Below are positions 63,731 through 64,000 of a DNA stretch of 64,000 nt, one piece after another. The stretch comes from Pseudomonas parafulva (GTDB taxonomy: Bacteria > Pseudomonadota > Gammaproteobacteria > Pseudomonadales > Pseudomonadaceae): positions 1,860,001 to 1,924,000 of the forward strand of contig NZ_CP009747.1 in assembly GCF_000800255.1 (NCBI RefSeq), in the 5' to 3' direction. Positions within the stretch are counted from its first letter, which is position 1. Every line of letters begins with the position of its first letter. A model generated the notes under the pieces. The model worked only from the letters and a program-made list of their open reading frames with translations. It was not told the origin of the DNA and made no database searches. Position numbers and translations under genes: made by a program.

Positions 63731-64000
63731 GCCACCGCCTCGCACCAACGCACATGACACACCGCCACCGGCATGGCGTGCTCCCGACAGAACTCCAGCC
63801 AGCGCAACTGGTTGTCCTGCAGGCGATCGCCCGGCCCCTTGACCTCGATCATCTGGTAGCGCGCCTGTTCGGGCCAGAACTGGATCAGATCGGGCATGCC
63901 GGTGCGATTGTTGCGAATGTCCTGCAACAGCCGCACGAAGCAGTGCTTCAGATGCTGCGCCGGCACACAGGCCAGCGCTTGCTCGATCAGGTTTTCATTC
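63727..64000 (-). CDS. FAN1-type VRR-NUC nuclease, C-terminal part
   Basis: Only the last 90 or so residues are inside the window; the gene runs off the right edge. They contain the VRR-NUC core: RTGMPDLIQFWPE (Asp) and YQMIEVKGPGDRLQDNQLRW (Glu-x-Lys), as in FAN1 from human and P. aeruginosa, which cuts DNA at interstrand crosslinks. The reading frame continues past 64000 with no stop. The four-base overlap with the DinG-like gene supports an operon. Confidence 0.88.
   Translation of the reverse strand, partial: NENLIEQALACVPAQHLKHCFVRLLQDIRNNRTGMPDLIQFWPEQARYQMIEVKGPGDRLQDNQLRWLEFCREHAMPVAVCHVRWCEAVA

Noticed and set aside
1..64000. CRISPR array, tRNA, rRNA, prophage or insertion sequence
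   Set aside because: No regularly spaced repeats, cloverleaf, rRNA-like sequence, integrase, transposase or terminal inverted repeats were noticed.

Overview
The window is a high-GC gammaproteobacterial chromosome segment that reads as a fluorescent Pseudomonas, closest in style to the P. putida / P. entomophila group. Supporting signs are the gene content (Cbt cobalt transporter, GntR/gntK/gntP, BdlA-like transducer, PagL, single-domain parvulins, FAN1 next to a DinG-type helicase), a REP-like motif at the start of yejA, and lipopeptide-type NRPS domains. I saw no rRNA, tRNA, CRISPR array, insertion sequence or prophage.

Layout. 0-4.5 kb: a DJ-1/PfpI protein and a small DUF2251-like protein, then a cobalamin riboswitch driving a BtuD/BtuF/BtuC-like ABC importer. 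4.5-10 kb: PagL-type lipid A deacylase, a divergent LysR/sad pair, and a two-gene branched-chain acyl-CoA operon (HIBCH-like hydrolase and acyl-CoA dehydrogenase). 10-11.7 kb: a class I DAHP synthase preceded by a leader peptide ending SYFGYWFSH, a strong attenuator hairpin, and a second short ORF rich in Tyr/Phe/Trp. 11.7-19.7 kb: an accessory block on the minus strand with two halovibrin-like secreted proteins, a Big2/intimin-tail protein, and a 1,375-residue Ig-repeat plus RCC1-propeller protein. 19.9-25.3 kb: yejA-yejB-yejE (no yejF beside them) and bdhA, bracketed by two parvulins. 26-35 kb: an orphan two-module NRPS without thioesterase, with a LuxR regulator and an OprM-like outer-membrane factor divergent from it.

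35-39 kb: small acidic protein, TraX-like and YdjM-like membrane proteins, an alpha/beta hydrolase and a lipoprotein. 39-41.5 kb: a second cobalamin riboswitch followed by cbtB-cbtA-cobE-cobM. 41.7-47 kb: a BvgAS/EvgAS-like response regulator and unorthodox hybrid kinase, convergent with a soluble two-PAS chemotaxis transducer. 47-50.3 kb: the gluconate regulon (gntR, gntK, gntP) with three near-identical palindromic operators. 50.3-56.3 kb: a small secreted protein, an alpha/beta hydrolase lacking its nucleophile serine, and a 1,483-residue toxin-like protein with leucine-rich repeats and a NEL-type E3 ubiquitin ligase domain. 56.3-64 kb: a UvrD/HelD-like helicase, a pirin, phosphoglucomutase, a DinG/Rad3-like helicase and the truncated end of a FAN1 nuclease.

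How it fits together: the two riboswitches couple corrinoid uptake with cobalt uptake and corrin synthesis, and GntR couples gluconate transport and phosphorylation. The accessory genes (halovibrin-like pair, RCC1/Ig protein, NRPS, NEL effector) suggest interaction with eukaryotic hosts; that is inference. The signals most worth following are the layered aromatic-amino-acid leader upstream of the DAHP synthase, the 11.7-19.7 kb block, the NEL protein, and the truncated-looking NRPS locus.
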